Shown: positions 27,628-36,288 of the stretch, piece by piece
How the letters are laid out: each line of letters opens with the position of its first letter
Numbering within the stretch: the first letter of the stretch is position 1
NCBI GenBank assembly: GCA_963766445.1
Contig: CAVXZW010000019.1
Span: 1 to 64,000, forward strand
From: JAICYJ01 sp963766445
GTDB lineage: Bacteria > Actinomycetota > Thermoleophilia > Gaiellales > JAICJC01
Direction: 5' to 3'
Length of the DNA: 64,000 bases
The notes under the pieces: generated by a model
What the model was told of the DNA's origin: nothing
The model's input: only the letters and a program-made list of their open reading frames with translations
Database searches by the model: none
Translations under genes and position numbers: made by a program

Positions 27628-28598
27628 TCACCCCCAATCAGACATCCGCCGGTGCCACCACGGCTCCCAGCGATCTGCTTCGGATCTCCGAGCTCGACGC
27701 CCGCCAGCTCTACGTGCTGCTCGATCTGGCAGCCGAGATGAAGGCCGCCCCGCACGGCTGGGAGACGGCTCTCCACGGCGACACGGTGGCGATGTTCTTC
27801 GAGAAGCCCTCGACCAGAACCCGCGTCTCGTTCGCGGCGGCGTGCCAGCACCTCGGCGCGCTTCCGCTCGGGCTGCGTCCGGACGAGCTCCAGCTCGGCC
27901 GGGGCGAGCCGATCTCCGACACGGCCCGCGTGCTCTCGGGCTACGCGAGCGCCATCGTCGTGAGAACGTTCGCCCAGGCGGTGCTCGACGAGATGGCCGA
28001 AGCGGCCGAGAAGCCGGTCATCAACGCACTCACCGACGACCATCATCCGTGCCAGGCCCTGGCCGATCTCCTGACCATCCGGGAGCGGTTTGGGAGCCTC
28101 CAGGGAGCCCGCGTCGCCTACATCGGCGACGGCAACAACGTCGCGCACTCGCTGATGGAAGCGGGGGCGCTCGCCGGCATGCACGTCGTGGTCGGCACGC
28201 CGCAGGGCTTCGAGCCCAATCCGGCCATCACCGACCAGGCCGCGGCCACCGCGATCGCACACGGAGGCAGCATCTCCGTCGTGCACGATCCGGCGGAGGC
28301 GGTCGCCGGCGCCAACGCTGTCTACACCGATGTGTGGGTGTCGATGGGCGATGACGAGGCCCAGCGCGCCAAGCGGCAGGAGGTGCTCGCCGCCTACCAG
28401 GTCGATACCGAGCTGATGCGCCGCGCCGATCGCGAGGCCATCTTCCTCCACTGCCTCCCGGCGCACCGGGGCGAGGAGGTTGCCGCCGACGTGATCGACG
28501 GGCCCGCGTCGGTCGTCTTCCGCCAGGCCGAGAACCGGCTCTGGACAGAAGAGGCCGTGCTGTACGCGTACATCCGCCGGGCGTGGGGCGACCGATGA
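27624..28598 (+). CDS. arcB: Ornithine carbamoyltransferase, catabolic context
   Basis: A 324-residue enzyme that here should phosphorolyse citrulline to ornithine and carbamoyl phosphate. Carbamoyl-phosphate motif EKPSTRTRVSFAAAC, then HHPCQALADLLTI, and the ornithine-site HCLPAHRGEEV are all intact. ATG 27624 overlaps the arcA stop and its own stop overlaps arcC. An anabolic role (argF) is possible, but the arcA-arcB-arcC order argues for catabolism. Confidence 0.93.
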   Translation: MITPNQTSAGATTAPSDLLRISELDARQLYVLLDLAAEMKAAPHGWETALHGDTVAMFFEKPSTRTRVSFAAACQHLGALPLGLRPDELQLGRGEPISDTARVLSGYASAIVVRTFAQAVLDEMAEAAEKPVINALTDDHHPCQALADLLTIRERFGSLQGARVAYIGDGNNVAHSLMEAGALAGMHVVVGTPQGFEPNPAITDQAAATAIAHGGSISVVHDPAEAVAGANAVYTDVWVSMGDDEAQRAKRQEVLAAYQVDTELMRRADREAIFLHCLPAHRGEEVAADVIDGPASVVFRQAENRLWTEEAVLYAYIRRAWGDR

Positions 28599-29584
28599 GC
28601 CCTCTCGCGGTCGTCGCACTCGGCGGGAACGCCCTCCTGCGCCGCGGCGAGCCGGCGGAGGCCTCGCACCAGCAGGCCAACGTCCGCGCTGCGGCGCAGG
28701 CCATCGCGGCGCTGCACGGCAGCCACCGCCTCGTCGTCACGCACGGCAACGGCCCACAGGTCGGCCTTCTGGCCCTCCAGGCCGAGGCCTACACCGACGT
28801 CAAGCCCTACCCGCTCGACGTGCTCGGGGCCGAGACCGAGGGCATGATCGGCTACCTGCTCGACCAGGCGCTCCTGAACGAGCTCCCGGCCGGCAGCCGT
28901 GTCGCCACCCTGCTCACGCAGACGGTGGTCGACCCGGCCGACCCGGCGTTCGCCGTTCCGTCCAAGCCCATCGGCCCGGTGTACGAGCCGGAGGTCGGGG
29001 AGCGGTTGGCCCTCGAGCGCGGCTGGGCAGTCCGCCCCGACGGCCCGCACATGCGCCGCGTCGTGGCGTCGCCTCAGCCCATCGACATCGTCGAGATCGA
29101 GACGATCCGTCTCCTGCTCGACGCCGCCGTCCTCGTCGTCTGCGCCGGCGGCGGTGGGATCCCGGTCGTCTCGACCCCGTCCGCCGGGCTGGCCGGCGTC
29201 GAGGCCGTGGTCGACAAGGACCTCTCGGCGGCGCTGCTCGCCGAGAAGCTCGGAGCGGACTTCCTGCTCATGCTGACCGACGTCCCGGCGGTCGAGGCCG
29301 GATGGGGGACGCCCGAGGCTCGTGCCATCCACACCGCCACGCCTGCGGAGCTCCGCGCGCTCGACTTCGCGGCCGGATCGATGGGCCCGAAGGTCGATGC
29401 GGCATGCCGGTTCGCAGAGCGGACGGGCGGGAGCGCGGGCATCGGCCGGCTCGACCAGGCGGCCGAGATCCTGAGAGGAGAGGCCGGTACGATCGTCGCC
29501 GGAGCGCGCTACGAGGGGACGCGGAAGCCCGCGAGCCCCACCAGCAGCAGCACTCCGGCGGCGAGCACGGCCCACCAGCCCTGA
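28595..29584 (+). CDS. arcC: Carbamate kinase
   Basis: A 329-residue kinase making ATP from carbamoyl phosphate and ADP. It has the N-terminal VVALGGNALLRRGE, THGNGPQVG, CAGGGGIPVV, VDKDLSAALLA and GSMGPKVDAACRF, all diagnostic. ATG 28595 overlaps the arcB stop. The last 20 or so residues (Ser/Thr/Pro-rich) extend past the usual C-terminus into the convergent oxidase remnant, overlapping it by 76 bases. A missed stop or small frameshift near 29510 would explain that tail. Confidence 0.93.
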   Translation: MSPLAVVALGGNALLRRGEPAEASHQQANVRAAAQAIAALHGSHRLVVTHGNGPQVGLLALQAEAYTDVKPYPLDVLGAETEGMIGYLLDQALLNELPAGSRVATLLTQTVVDPADPAFAVPSKPIGPVYEPEVGERLALERGWAVRPDGPHMRRVVASPQPIDIVEIETIRLLLDAAVLVVCAGGGGIPVVSTPSAGLAGVEAVVDKDLSAALLAEKLGADFLLMLTDVPAVEAGWGTPEARAIHTATPAELRALDFAAGSMGPKVDAACRFAERTGGSAGIGRLDQAAEILRGEAGTIVAGARYEGTRKPASPTSSSTPAASTAHQP

Positions 29585-30544
29585 CGCCGTGTCCCGAGGG
29601 TCGTCGCGGTGTACCCCGCGAGGATTCCGAGGGGCGCCCAGACGAACGGCTTCGAGACCAGGCACATGAGCTGAGCGCCAGTGCCACCCCGAGGCCGGCG
29701 AGCACCGCACCGAGCGCCTCCGTGGGGCGCTCGGTCGGGTTGATCTCGCCCCCGTCGGAGTGGACGGGCGTGCCCAGCGACACCCGCACGGACCGCCACC
29801 CCAGCGTGCGGGCCAGGTTGTACAAGAAGATCGCCTGCCCGATCACGATCAGCATCACGAACGGGAGGGCGATCTGGCTCAGCGTCTCGTACCGGTGGGG
29901 CAGGGTGGCCCACCGCCTGGGGGCGCCCTCGAGCCCCTGGAGCATCCACGGCACGACGCTGCCGTAGCCGCCCACGACGGTCAGCACGAGGTGCCAGTCG
30001 GCGAGCCGGGTGCTGTGCCAGTCCCGGCCGGTGAGCTTGGGGACGAAGGCGTACGCGCCCGCGAAGACGACGAGCCCGATGTTGAGGAGCGCCATGTTGT
30101 GGAAGTGGCCGACGATCCAGACGGTGTTGTGGGCGAGCGTCGCAACGTGCCGCTGGGGTCGAACACCGCGAAGCCGTGGTTCACGTCGGCGGCGGTGAGG
30201 TGGAACTCCACCTGGCGGCCGACGTGCATCGTTGTCGTCGAGAACCTGAACCCGTACTGCACCGCCGCGACGCGGACGATCTGGCGGCCGGACTTGGCCG
30301 AGGCGCTCCACGGCGTGTGCCCGATCGTGGCTGCGACCGAGCCGAGCAGGATCACGATGACCATCACAAGCCAGACGACCTCGCGGCCCATCCAGGCGTC
30401 GATCTTCACCGGCTTGGCGCGCTGGGCGGGTCTGGTGGAGAGGAAGACAGCTCCGAAGAACACCAGGCCCGCGGCGACCAGCACGATGTAGAGGACGTTG
30501 TAGTCCAGCATCAGCCGGTTCATCGGCGCGGGGATCGTACTCAA
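29509..30544 (-). pseudogene. Chimeric heme-copper oxidase remnant: subunit II start joined to subunit I end
   Basis: From TTG 30544 (or the ATG 7 codons later) the product has subunit II features: a membrane helix, a second span (VWLVMVIVILLGSVAATIGH) and the start of the cupredoxin fold (FSTTTMHVGRQVEFHLTAADVNHGFAVFDPSG). The CuA Cys/His segment is missing. Near 30150 the sequence switches, in another frame, to subunit I near its heme ligands (HNTVWIVGHFHNMAL), then GWRSV and spans to the end. HNTxWxxGHFH is typical of B-type (ba3) oxidases. A second frame change near 29680 leads to a last span and TAG 29509. Over a kilobase seems lost between coxB and coxA, in the genome or in assembly. 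As written it cannot make an oxidase. Confidence 0.75.
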
Positions 30545-30644
30545 CGCTTGCGCCGATCGCCACGTGTCCGAATTCGGCCGGATGGGGCCTGCGGGCCGGC
30601 CGAGGTTCCGTCATGATGCGGTTCCAGCGCAAGGAGGGCGTGAC

Positions 30645-30953
30645 ATGAGCCGAATCGCATTCGTCGCCGAGATCCGTCCCGGCCGCAAGCCGGACCTCGA
30701 GCGGATCCTCTCGGAGGGCCCGCCGTTCGACCTGGCGGGAGCGGGCTTCGAGCGCCATCGCGTCTTCGTCGGCGACCACGACGCAGTGTTCCTGTTCGAG
30801 GGCATCAACCCGCTGAAGGCGGTGCAGACGCTCTCGACGCAGCGGTCGCTGACGGCGCAGATCTCGAAGATGATGGGCATCCTCTCGGCGCCCCGGTTCC
30901 TCGGCGAGGTCTACGCCTGGGATCGGCCGGAGGCGGCGGCCGCGCCGGAGTAG
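30645..30953 (+). CDS. Small conserved-looking protein, possibly ferredoxin-like alpha/beta fold
   Basis: A 102-residue protein I cannot name. ATG 30645 is preceded by AAGGAGGG. The pattern RIAFVAEIRPGRKPDLERILSE, then FERHRVFVGDHDAVFLFEG, resembles small dimeric alpha/beta-barrel (antibiotic monooxygenase-like) proteins. No cysteines, membrane helices or signal peptide are visible. It is alone between the oxidase remnant and a convergent HAD hydrolase (9 bases away). Confidence 0.6.
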   Translation: MSRIAFVAEIRPGRKPDLERILSEGPPFDLAGAGFERHRVFVGDHDAVFLFEGINPLKAVQTLSTQRSLTAQISKMMGILSAPRFLGEVYAWDRPEAAAAPE

Positions 30954-30962
30954 CGGCCGCCG

Positions 30963-31665
30963 TCAGGCGAGCGCTGCGGCGGCGAAGCTCTGCATGTCCG
31001 GGAAGGTCATGTCGGGCGCCGCCGAGGCCGCCGGGGTTGCGCCGCTGCCGGCCGCATCGCCGCGGCGGTCGATCCACACGCTCGTCATGCCGAGCTGCTT
31101 CGCGGGGACGTGGTCGTGGAAGAGGCTCTGGGCGACGTGGATGATCCGGTCCCGGGGCAGCCCGATCGTCTCGAACGCCAGCTCGAAGTTCCGATGGCTC
31201 GGCTTGTAGCCCTGCGCCTGCTCCGCGGTCACGATCCAGTCGAAGTCCGACACCCAGCTTCTCGCGCGTGCGCGCGAAGAGGTCGCTGTCGCAGTTGGTG
31301 ATCGCGCCGAGCCGGAAGCGCTCCGAGAGCCGCGTGAGCGCCGCGGTGGAGTCGGGAAACGGCGGCCAGTCCCCCACCGAGTCGCCGAACGCGGCCGCCT
31401 CGGCGTCGGTCGGCTCGGCCCCGTGCTCGGCGCAGATCCCGCGGAGCGCGCCGGCGACGACGTCGCGGTAGCGCAGGTACTCACCGCTCTCGAGCTCGGC
31501 CTCCTGGCGGGCGTAGGTCTCGAGCACCTCGTCGTCGGTCAGCTCGATGCCGTGCGTTTGGAGGACCGGCCGGACGCCGGCGAGGATGCCCTGCTCCCAG
31601 TCGACCAGCGTGCCGTAGCAGTCGAAGGTGAGGGCGTCGAAGTCGGCGAAGCGGATGGCCGTCAC
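30963..31665 (-). CDS. HAD hydrolase, haloacid dehalogenase type II-like (frameshifted near 31245)
   Basis: The GTG at 31665 opens a HAD protein: motif I TFDCYGTLVDW (Asp nucleophile), motif II TNCDSD. After one extra base near 31245 the frame continues SDFDWIVTAEQAQGYKPSHRNFELAF with the Lys of motif III, and IIHVAQSLFHDHVPAKQLGMTSVWIDRRG for motif IV. The DCYGTLVDWE start and the VAQSLFHD region match L-2-haloacid dehalogenase-like proteins. The corrected length is about 233 residues. Its start is only 8 bases from the divergent azlC start. Confidence 0.85.
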
Positions 31666-31673
31666 GGGACCGT

Positions 31674-32378
31674 ATGGTGCCAGACGTGGGATCGGAGCGA
31701 GATGCCTGGCCGGCCGAGCGCGCCGCCGTCGTGCGCGACGCCGTCGGCATCGGTGTGGCGACGGGCGCGTATGCGCTCTCGTTCGGGGCGATCTCGACCG
31801 CGGCCGGGTTCTCGGTGGCCCAGACATGCGTGCTCTCGCTCGCCATGTTCACGGGGGCCTCGCAGTTTGCCCTGGCGGGCGTCGTCGGTACGGGCGGGGC
31901 GGCGAGCGCCGGGGTCGCCACCGCCGTCCTCCTCGGGACGCGGAATGCCCTCTACGGCGTGCGGCTCGCGCCGCTCCTCCGCGTGCGCGGTGTGCGCAGG
32001 CTGGCGGCGGCGCAGCTCGTGATCGACGAGAGCGCGGCCATGGCGACGGCGCGGGAGGACCCGCGCGCCGGCAGGCTCGGCTTCTGGTCGACCGGCCTCG
32101 CCGTCTTCGTCTGCTGGAACACGGGCACCCTGATCGGCGCGGCGGGCGCGAGCGCGCTCGCCGATCCCCGCACGCTCGGGCTCGATGCAGCGGCCCCCGC
32201 CGCCTTCCTCGCGCTGGTCGCGCCCCGGCTGCGGCGGCGCGACAACGCGGCGGTCGCGGCGGTGGCCGCGGCCGTGGCTCTCGCGTCGACCCCGTTCGTG
32301 CCAGTGGGCGTCCCCGTGCTGCTGGCGGCGCTCGTCGCCGTCGGCGCCGGCCTTCGCCCGCAGGCGGAGTCGGCCTGA
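31674..32378 (+). CDS. azlC: AzlC family branched-chain amino acid exporter, large subunit
   Basis: A 234-residue membrane protein with the AzlC pattern: GVATGAYALSFGAISTAAGFS, MFTGASQFALAGVVGTGG, LLGTRNALYGVRLAPLL. It is the large subunit of a two-component exporter for branched-chain amino acids or analogues. The chosen ATG 31674 leaves only 8 bases to the divergent hydrolase, so the true start may be a GTG about 18 codons downstream, before RDAVGIGVATG. It overlaps azlD (TGATG). Confidence 0.88.
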   Translation: MVPDVGSERDAWPAERAAVVRDAVGIGVATGAYALSFGAISTAAGFSVAQTCVLSLAMFTGASQFALAGVVGTGGAASAGVATAVLLGTRNALYGVRLAPLLRVRGVRRLAAAQLVIDESAAMATAREDPRAGRLGFWSTGLAVFVCWNTGTLIGAAGASALADPRTLGLDAAAPAAFLALVAPRLRRRDNAAVAAVAAAVALASTPFVPVGVPVLLAALVAVGAGLRPQAESA

Positions 32379-32677
32379 TGTGGACGGCGGTGCTCGCGGG
32401 CTCGTTCGGCTGTTACGCGCTCAAGCTCGCCGGCGTGTCGCTTCCCCAGCGTTTGCTCGACGACGTGCGCGTGCAGCGGATCGGCGTCTTCCTTCCCGTG
32501 GCGCTCCTCTCCGCGCTCGTCGCGACGCAGACGTTCACGACGGGCCAGCACCTCACCCTCGACGCCCGCGCGGCGGGCCTCGCGGTCGCGGCCGCCGCGG
32601 TGCTGGCGCGGGCGCCGTTCCTGGTCGTGATCATCGCGGCCTCGACGGCGACGGCGCTCGTCCGCGCTCTCACCTAG
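32378..32677 (+). CDS. azlD: AzlD family exporter, small subunit
   Basis: A 99-residue membrane protein with about four spans, WTAVLAGSFGCYALKLAGVSLP and a hydrophobic C-terminus, matching AzlD in length and position. The ATG shares a base with the azlC stop, so the two are translationally coupled, as is typical of this exporter. Confidence 0.87.
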   Translation: MWTAVLAGSFGCYALKLAGVSLPQRLLDDVRVQRIGVFLPVALLSALVATQTFTTGQHLTLDARAAGLAVAAAAVLARAPFLVVIIAASTATALVRALT

Positions 32678-32686
32678 ATTCTCCCG

Positions 32687-33340
32687 ATGTCGTGCCGGGC
32701 GGTCACCTTCGACTTCAACGGCACGTTGTCGGATGACGAGCAGATCCTGTTCGGCGTCTACGCGGAGCTCTTCGCCGAGCATGGGCGACCGCTCCGCGCC
32801 GACGAGTACTTCACGCAGCTTGCGGGTCTCTCCGAGCACGAGATCGTCCGGAGCTGGCTGGGCGACCGGGACGACCTCGAGGCGATCGTCCGCGAGCGGA
32901 TCGACCGCTACCGGGCAGCCGTGACCGACGGCTCGACCGTCTCAGGCCCGATGCGGGCCGCGGTGCGGCTCGCCGCCTCCCGGGTGCCCGTGGCGGTCGT
33001 GTCGGGCGCGACGCGGGCCGAGATCGAGCCCGTGGTCGCCGCCGCAGGCCTCGGCGAGGTGTTCTGCGCGATCGTCGACGGCGACGACGTGACGCACGGG
33101 AAGCCGCACCCGGAGAGCTACGAGAAGGCTGTCTCGCTCCTCGCGCGGCACGCCCCCGGCCTCGTCGCCGGCGAGGTGGTCGCGTTCGAGGACACCGAGG
33201 CGGGCGTCGCCTCGGCCAAGGCCGCCGGAGTGCGCTGCATCGCCCTCGCCGGGACGCTGGCCCGGGATCGCCTCGCGCAGGCCGACGAGATCGTCGAGAC
33301 GATCGACGAGCCGCTCCTGCACCGCCTGCTCAGCGCCTGA
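32687..33340 (+). CDS. HAD hydrolase, beta-phosphoglucomutase-like, with DxN motif
   Basis: A 217-residue HAD phosphatase-like protein with a helical cap (residues 15-85). Motif I reads TFDFNGTLSDD: the nucleophilic Asp is present, but the second Asp of the usual DxD is Asn. Motif II VVSGATRAE, Lys in HGKPHPESYEKA (motif III) and VVAFEDTEAGVASAKAAG (motif IV) follow. The D-to-N change in motif I removes the usual general acid/base, so activity may be altered. It starts 9 bases after azlD. Confidence 0.85.
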   Translation: MSCRAVTFDFNGTLSDDEQILFGVYAELFAEHGRPLRADEYFTQLAGLSEHEIVRSWLGDRDDLEAIVRERIDRYRAAVTDGSTVSGPMRAAVRLAASRVPVAVVSGATRAEIEPVVAAAGLGEVFCAIVDGDDVTHGKPHPESYEKAVSLLARHAPGLVAGEVVAFEDTEAGVASAKAAGVRCIALAGTLARDRLAQADEIVETIDEPLLHRLLSA

Positions 33341-33368
33341 AACACCGGTGCCTGATGCCAATGTTTCA
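33338..33368. terminator. Inverted repeat shared by two convergent stop codons
   Basis: TGAAACA (33338-33344) and TGTTTCA (33362-33368) pair around a 17-base loop. The repeat includes the TGA of the HAD gene and the TGA of the convergent carnitine dehydrogenase gene, so a single hairpin could terminate both transcripts. It is AT-rich and short, hence weak. Confidence 0.4.
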
Positions 33369-34358
33369 CGCCTGTCGGAGCCGCGCCTCGTGCGCCGCCA
33401 GCACCTTGCCGGCGCCGGCATCCTGCGAGCGGAGCGCCTGGAGCACCGCGACCAGGCGGTCGTCGCGCTCGCGCTCGAGCTCGCGGAGCGAGCGGCCGGC
33501 CGCCTGCGCGTCGGACTGGGTCGTGATCCGGTCGACCAGCTCGTCCGTCAGCTCCGGCACGTCGGTGAGCTTCGTCCACGGCCACTCGAGCGCCGGGCCG
33601 AAGTGCTCGAGGAAGCCGCGCATGCCCGCGTCGCCGCCGGCCATGCGGTAGGCGAGGAAGGTGCCCATGAACGACCACCTGAGGCCGGCGCCGAGGCGGA
33701 TCGCGTCGTCGATCTCGCCGACGGTCGCGACGCCGTCTGCGACCAGCCACAGCGCCTCGCGCCAAAGGGCCTCGAGCAGCCGGTCGGCCACGAACCCGTC
33801 GATCTCCTTCCGCACGCGGAGGGGCGACATGCCCAGCGCGCGGTAGACGCCCTCGGCGGACTCGACCGCGGCGGGCGACGTCTCCGAGCCCCCGCAGACC
33901 TCGACGAGCGGCAGCAGGTAGACCGGGTGGAAGGGGTGGCCGACGACGACGCGCTCCGGGTGGGGGACGCCCGCCTGGAGCCGGGACGGGAGGAGGCCCG
34001 ACGTCGACGAGGCGATCACGACGCCGGCCGGCGTGACCGAGCCCGCGGCGGCGATCAGATCGCGCTTCAGCGCCTCGCGCTCCGGAACGCTCTCCTGGAC
34101 GAACCCGGCGTCGCGAGCCGCCTCCTCCGGGCTCGCCGCGACGGTCAGGTCGCCCTCGACCGGAAGCGGCGCCGTCATCAGCTCGGCGTAGGCGCGGCGG
34201 GCGTTCTCGATCACGGCGCGGACGTGCTCCTCGGCCCGTTCGTCGGGGTCGTACAGCCGCACGTCGACTCCGTGCAGGACGAACCGCGCCGCCCAGCCCG
34301 CCCCGATGACACCCGCCCCGAGGAGGCCGACCGTGCGCGGCAGCGCGCCGTCAGCCAC
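33366..34358 (-). CDS. L-carnitine dehydrogenase-like 3-hydroxyacyl-CoA dehydrogenase family protein
   Basis: A 330-residue NAD-dependent dehydrogenase. GTG 34358 gives a start just before the Rossmann motif VGLLGAGVIGAGWAARF. FVQESVPERE, IASSTSGLLPS and GHPFHPVYLLPLVEVCGG are characteristic of carnitine dehydrogenase rather than fatty-acid enzymes. The reaction would be L-carnitine to 3-dehydrocarnitine. The start overlaps the BKACE gene by 8 bases, and the pairing carnitine dehydrogenase plus BKACE is the known carnitine-to-betaine route, which raises confidence. Another 3-hydroxy acid substrate remains possible. Confidence 0.84.
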   Translation of the reverse strand: MADGALPRTVGLLGAGVIGAGWAARFVLHGVDVRLYDPDERAEEHVRAVIENARRAYAELMTAPLPVEGDLTVAASPEEAARDAGFVQESVPEREALKRDLIAAAGSVTPAGVVIASSTSGLLPSRLQAGVPHPERVVVGHPFHPVYLLPLVEVCGGSETSPAAVESAEGVYRALGMSPLRVRKEIDGFVADRLLEALWREALWLVADGVATVGEIDDAIRLGAGLRWSFMGTFLAYRMAGGDAGMRGFLEHFGPALEWPWTKLTDVPELTDELVDRITTQSDAQAAGRSLRELERERDDRLVAVLQALRSQDAGAGKVLAAHEARLRQA

Positions 34359-35247
34359 GCCGCTTGAGCCCGAGAGCGGAGCGCACCTCCTCGGGGCCGA
34401 GAATGCGCACATTCATCGCCTCGAGGATCTCGACCGCGCGCTCGACGAGGACGCCGTTGGACGCCTGCTCGCCGCGGCGCAGGTACAGGTTGTCCTCGAG
34501 GCCGACGCGCACGTTGCCTCCCGCCAGCACCGCCATCGCCACGTACGGGAGCTGCATGCGCCCGATCGAGAAGGCCGAGTAGATCGCCCCCGGCGGCAGC
34601 TGGTTGACCATGGCGATCAGCGTCCCGATGTCGTCGGTCGCTCCGTACGGGATGCCCGTGCAGAGCTGGATCAGCGCCGGTTCGTCGACGAGCCCGTCCC
34701 GGATCAGCTCCTTCACCATGACGAGGTGGCCGGTGTCGAACACCTCGAGCTCGGGCCGCACGCCGAGCTCGCGGACGTGCGCCGCCATCGCCCGCAGCAT
34801 CTCGGGGGTGTTGACCATCACGTAGTCGCCGCCGGCCGCGAAGTTCATGCTGCCGCAGTCGAGCGTGCAGATCTCGGGAAGGAGCTCCTCGATGTGGACG
34901 AGCCGTTCGCGGGCACCCACCAGATCCGTCCCGGGCTCCGCGAGTGGGAGCGGCGCCTCGGCACCGCCCAGAACCAGGTCGCCGCCCATCCCGGCCGTCA
35001 GGTTGATGACGACGTCGACGTCGGACGCCCGCACGCGCTCGACGACCTCGCGGTAGAGCGCGGGGTCGCGCGAGCCGCGGCCGGTCTCCGGGTCGCGCAC
35101 ATGGATGTGGGCGATGGCAGCGCCCGCCCGGGCCGCCTCGATCGCGGCGTCCGCGATCTGGACGGGCGTCACCGGGACGAGCGGGCTCCGGCCGGTCGTG
35201 TCGCCGGCGCCGGTCACGGCGCACGTGATGAAGGCTTCCCAGTTCAC
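34351..35247 (-). CDS. BKACE-family beta-keto acid cleavage enzyme (probable dehydrocarnitine cleavage)
   Basis: A 298-residue TIM-barrel enzyme of the BKACE (DUF849) family, which uses acetyl-CoA to cleave a beta-keto acid to acetoacetate and an acyl-CoA. Zn-ligand motif IAHIHVRDPETG, then CGSMNFAAGGDYVMVNT, EVFDTGHLV and GLEDNLYL are visible. Next to carnitine dehydrogenase the likely substrate is 3-dehydrocarnitine, giving betainyl-CoA. The expected betainyl-CoA thioesterase is not in this window. GTG 35247 overlaps the IclR stop by 4 bases. Confidence 0.88.
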   Translation of the reverse strand: MNWEAFITCAVTGAGDTTGRSPLVPVTPVQIADAAIEAARAGAAIAHIHVRDPETGRGSRDPALYREVVERVRASDVDVVINLTAGMGGDLVLGGAEAPLPLAEPGTDLVGARERLVHIEELLPEICTLDCGSMNFAAGGDYVMVNTPEMLRAMAAHVRELGVRPELEVFDTGHLVMVKELIRDGLVDEPALIQLCTGIPYGATDDIGTLIAMVNQLPPGAIYSAFSIGRMQLPYVAMAVLAGGNVRVGLEDNLYLRRGEQASNGVLVERAVEILEAMNVRILGPEEVRSALGLKRRG

Positions 35248-36033
35248 GCGAGCACCAGCGAGACCTCGTGCGCCGCGCGGAGCGCCATCCGGCCGAGCAC
35301 CGGGAGTCGCTTCTGGGTCACCCGGGGGCTCGGCCCCCAGATGTTCACGATCACCATGGGCCGCATCAGCCGGTCGAGCACAGCCGCGGACACGCCGTTC
35401 TGGAACTCCTCGAGCTCGCCGACGCAGGTGCCGTACCCGGTGCGCCGGATCTCGCCCAGCGCGCGGTCGAGCCGCCGCCGGTCCGTGATCGTGCGCGACG
35501 TGTACGCCTCGAGGTGCGGGAGCGAGGACGGCGTCGCGCTCCTCGTCGGGAAGCCAGGCGAGGAAGACCTTGCCCGACGACGTCGCATGGAGCGGGAGCG
35601 AACGTCCCATCCAGTCCGGGCACGCGATGCCGGGCGGGTCGACCTGGTCGACGTAGACGAGGCTGAAGCGCCGGGCGGCGGCGAGCGTCACGCTTTCGCC
35701 GGCCGTCTCGGCGAGGCGCTGGAGCAGCGGCCGCACCCTCCGCGCCAGTCCGTCGTACCCGGCGGCGCCCGCGACCTGGATCGCCTCGTAGCCGACGGTG
35801 TAGCGCTGCGTCACCGGGTCGCGCTCGACCAGCCCCTGGGCCTCGAGGGTGCCGAGGAGCCGCCAGGCGGTGCTGCGGTTCACACCGCATGTGCGCGCGA
35901 GCTCCCACACGCTCGCCGGGTGCGGCGCCGCGGCCGTCGCCTTGAGGAGAGCGACCGCGCGCTCGACCGACTGGACCCGATGCGTCGCTCGGGGCTTCCG
36001 GGGAACACCGTCTGCTGCGCGATCCACACTCAT
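35244..36033 (-). CDS. IclR-family transcriptional regulator (frameshifted near 35530)
   Basis: ATG 36033 opens an N-terminal winged helix (QSVERAVALLKATAAAPHPAS, ELARTCGVNRSTAWRLLGTL) followed by the IclR effector domain (LPLHATSSGKVFLAWLP). The frame changes near 35530, one extra base, to continue LPHLEAYTSRTITDRRRLDRAL and GELEEFQNGVSAAVLD to TGA 35244. The corrected length is about 263 residues, typical. It leads the carnitine operon and faces the transporter operon, so it probably controls both. Confidence 0.87.
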
Positions 36034-36288
36034 CGTTCGTATCCTGAACCGGGTCGGAAGGCGAAGGCTCGCCGGTCGGCGGCCACTATACCGAGGTCGA
36101 CGCCGACGTGGGAATGACGCTGCGCCGGATGTGGGCCGCTTGGCGCTGTCTCACCTTGCGGACAAGACGTTCGTATCACGAACAACCGTTTACTTGACAC
36201 GGGGGCGGTGGCGGGGGATCATCGCGCCGTCCGCGGGGCGGCGGAAGCAGCGTCCGGTGAGACACCCCGACCACGAAGGGAGCTCTCG
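36034..36288. promoter_or_regulatory. Divergent promoter region of the quaternary-amine locus
   Basis: A 255-base spacer between the IclR start and the binding-protein start. It is locally AT-richer around 36150-36200, where ACAAGACGTTCGTATCACGA and a nearby TTCGTATC at 36030-36042 show a repeated TTCGTATC element, a possible regulator half-site. The ribosome site of the rightward operon is GAAGGGAGC. Confidence 0.45.
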
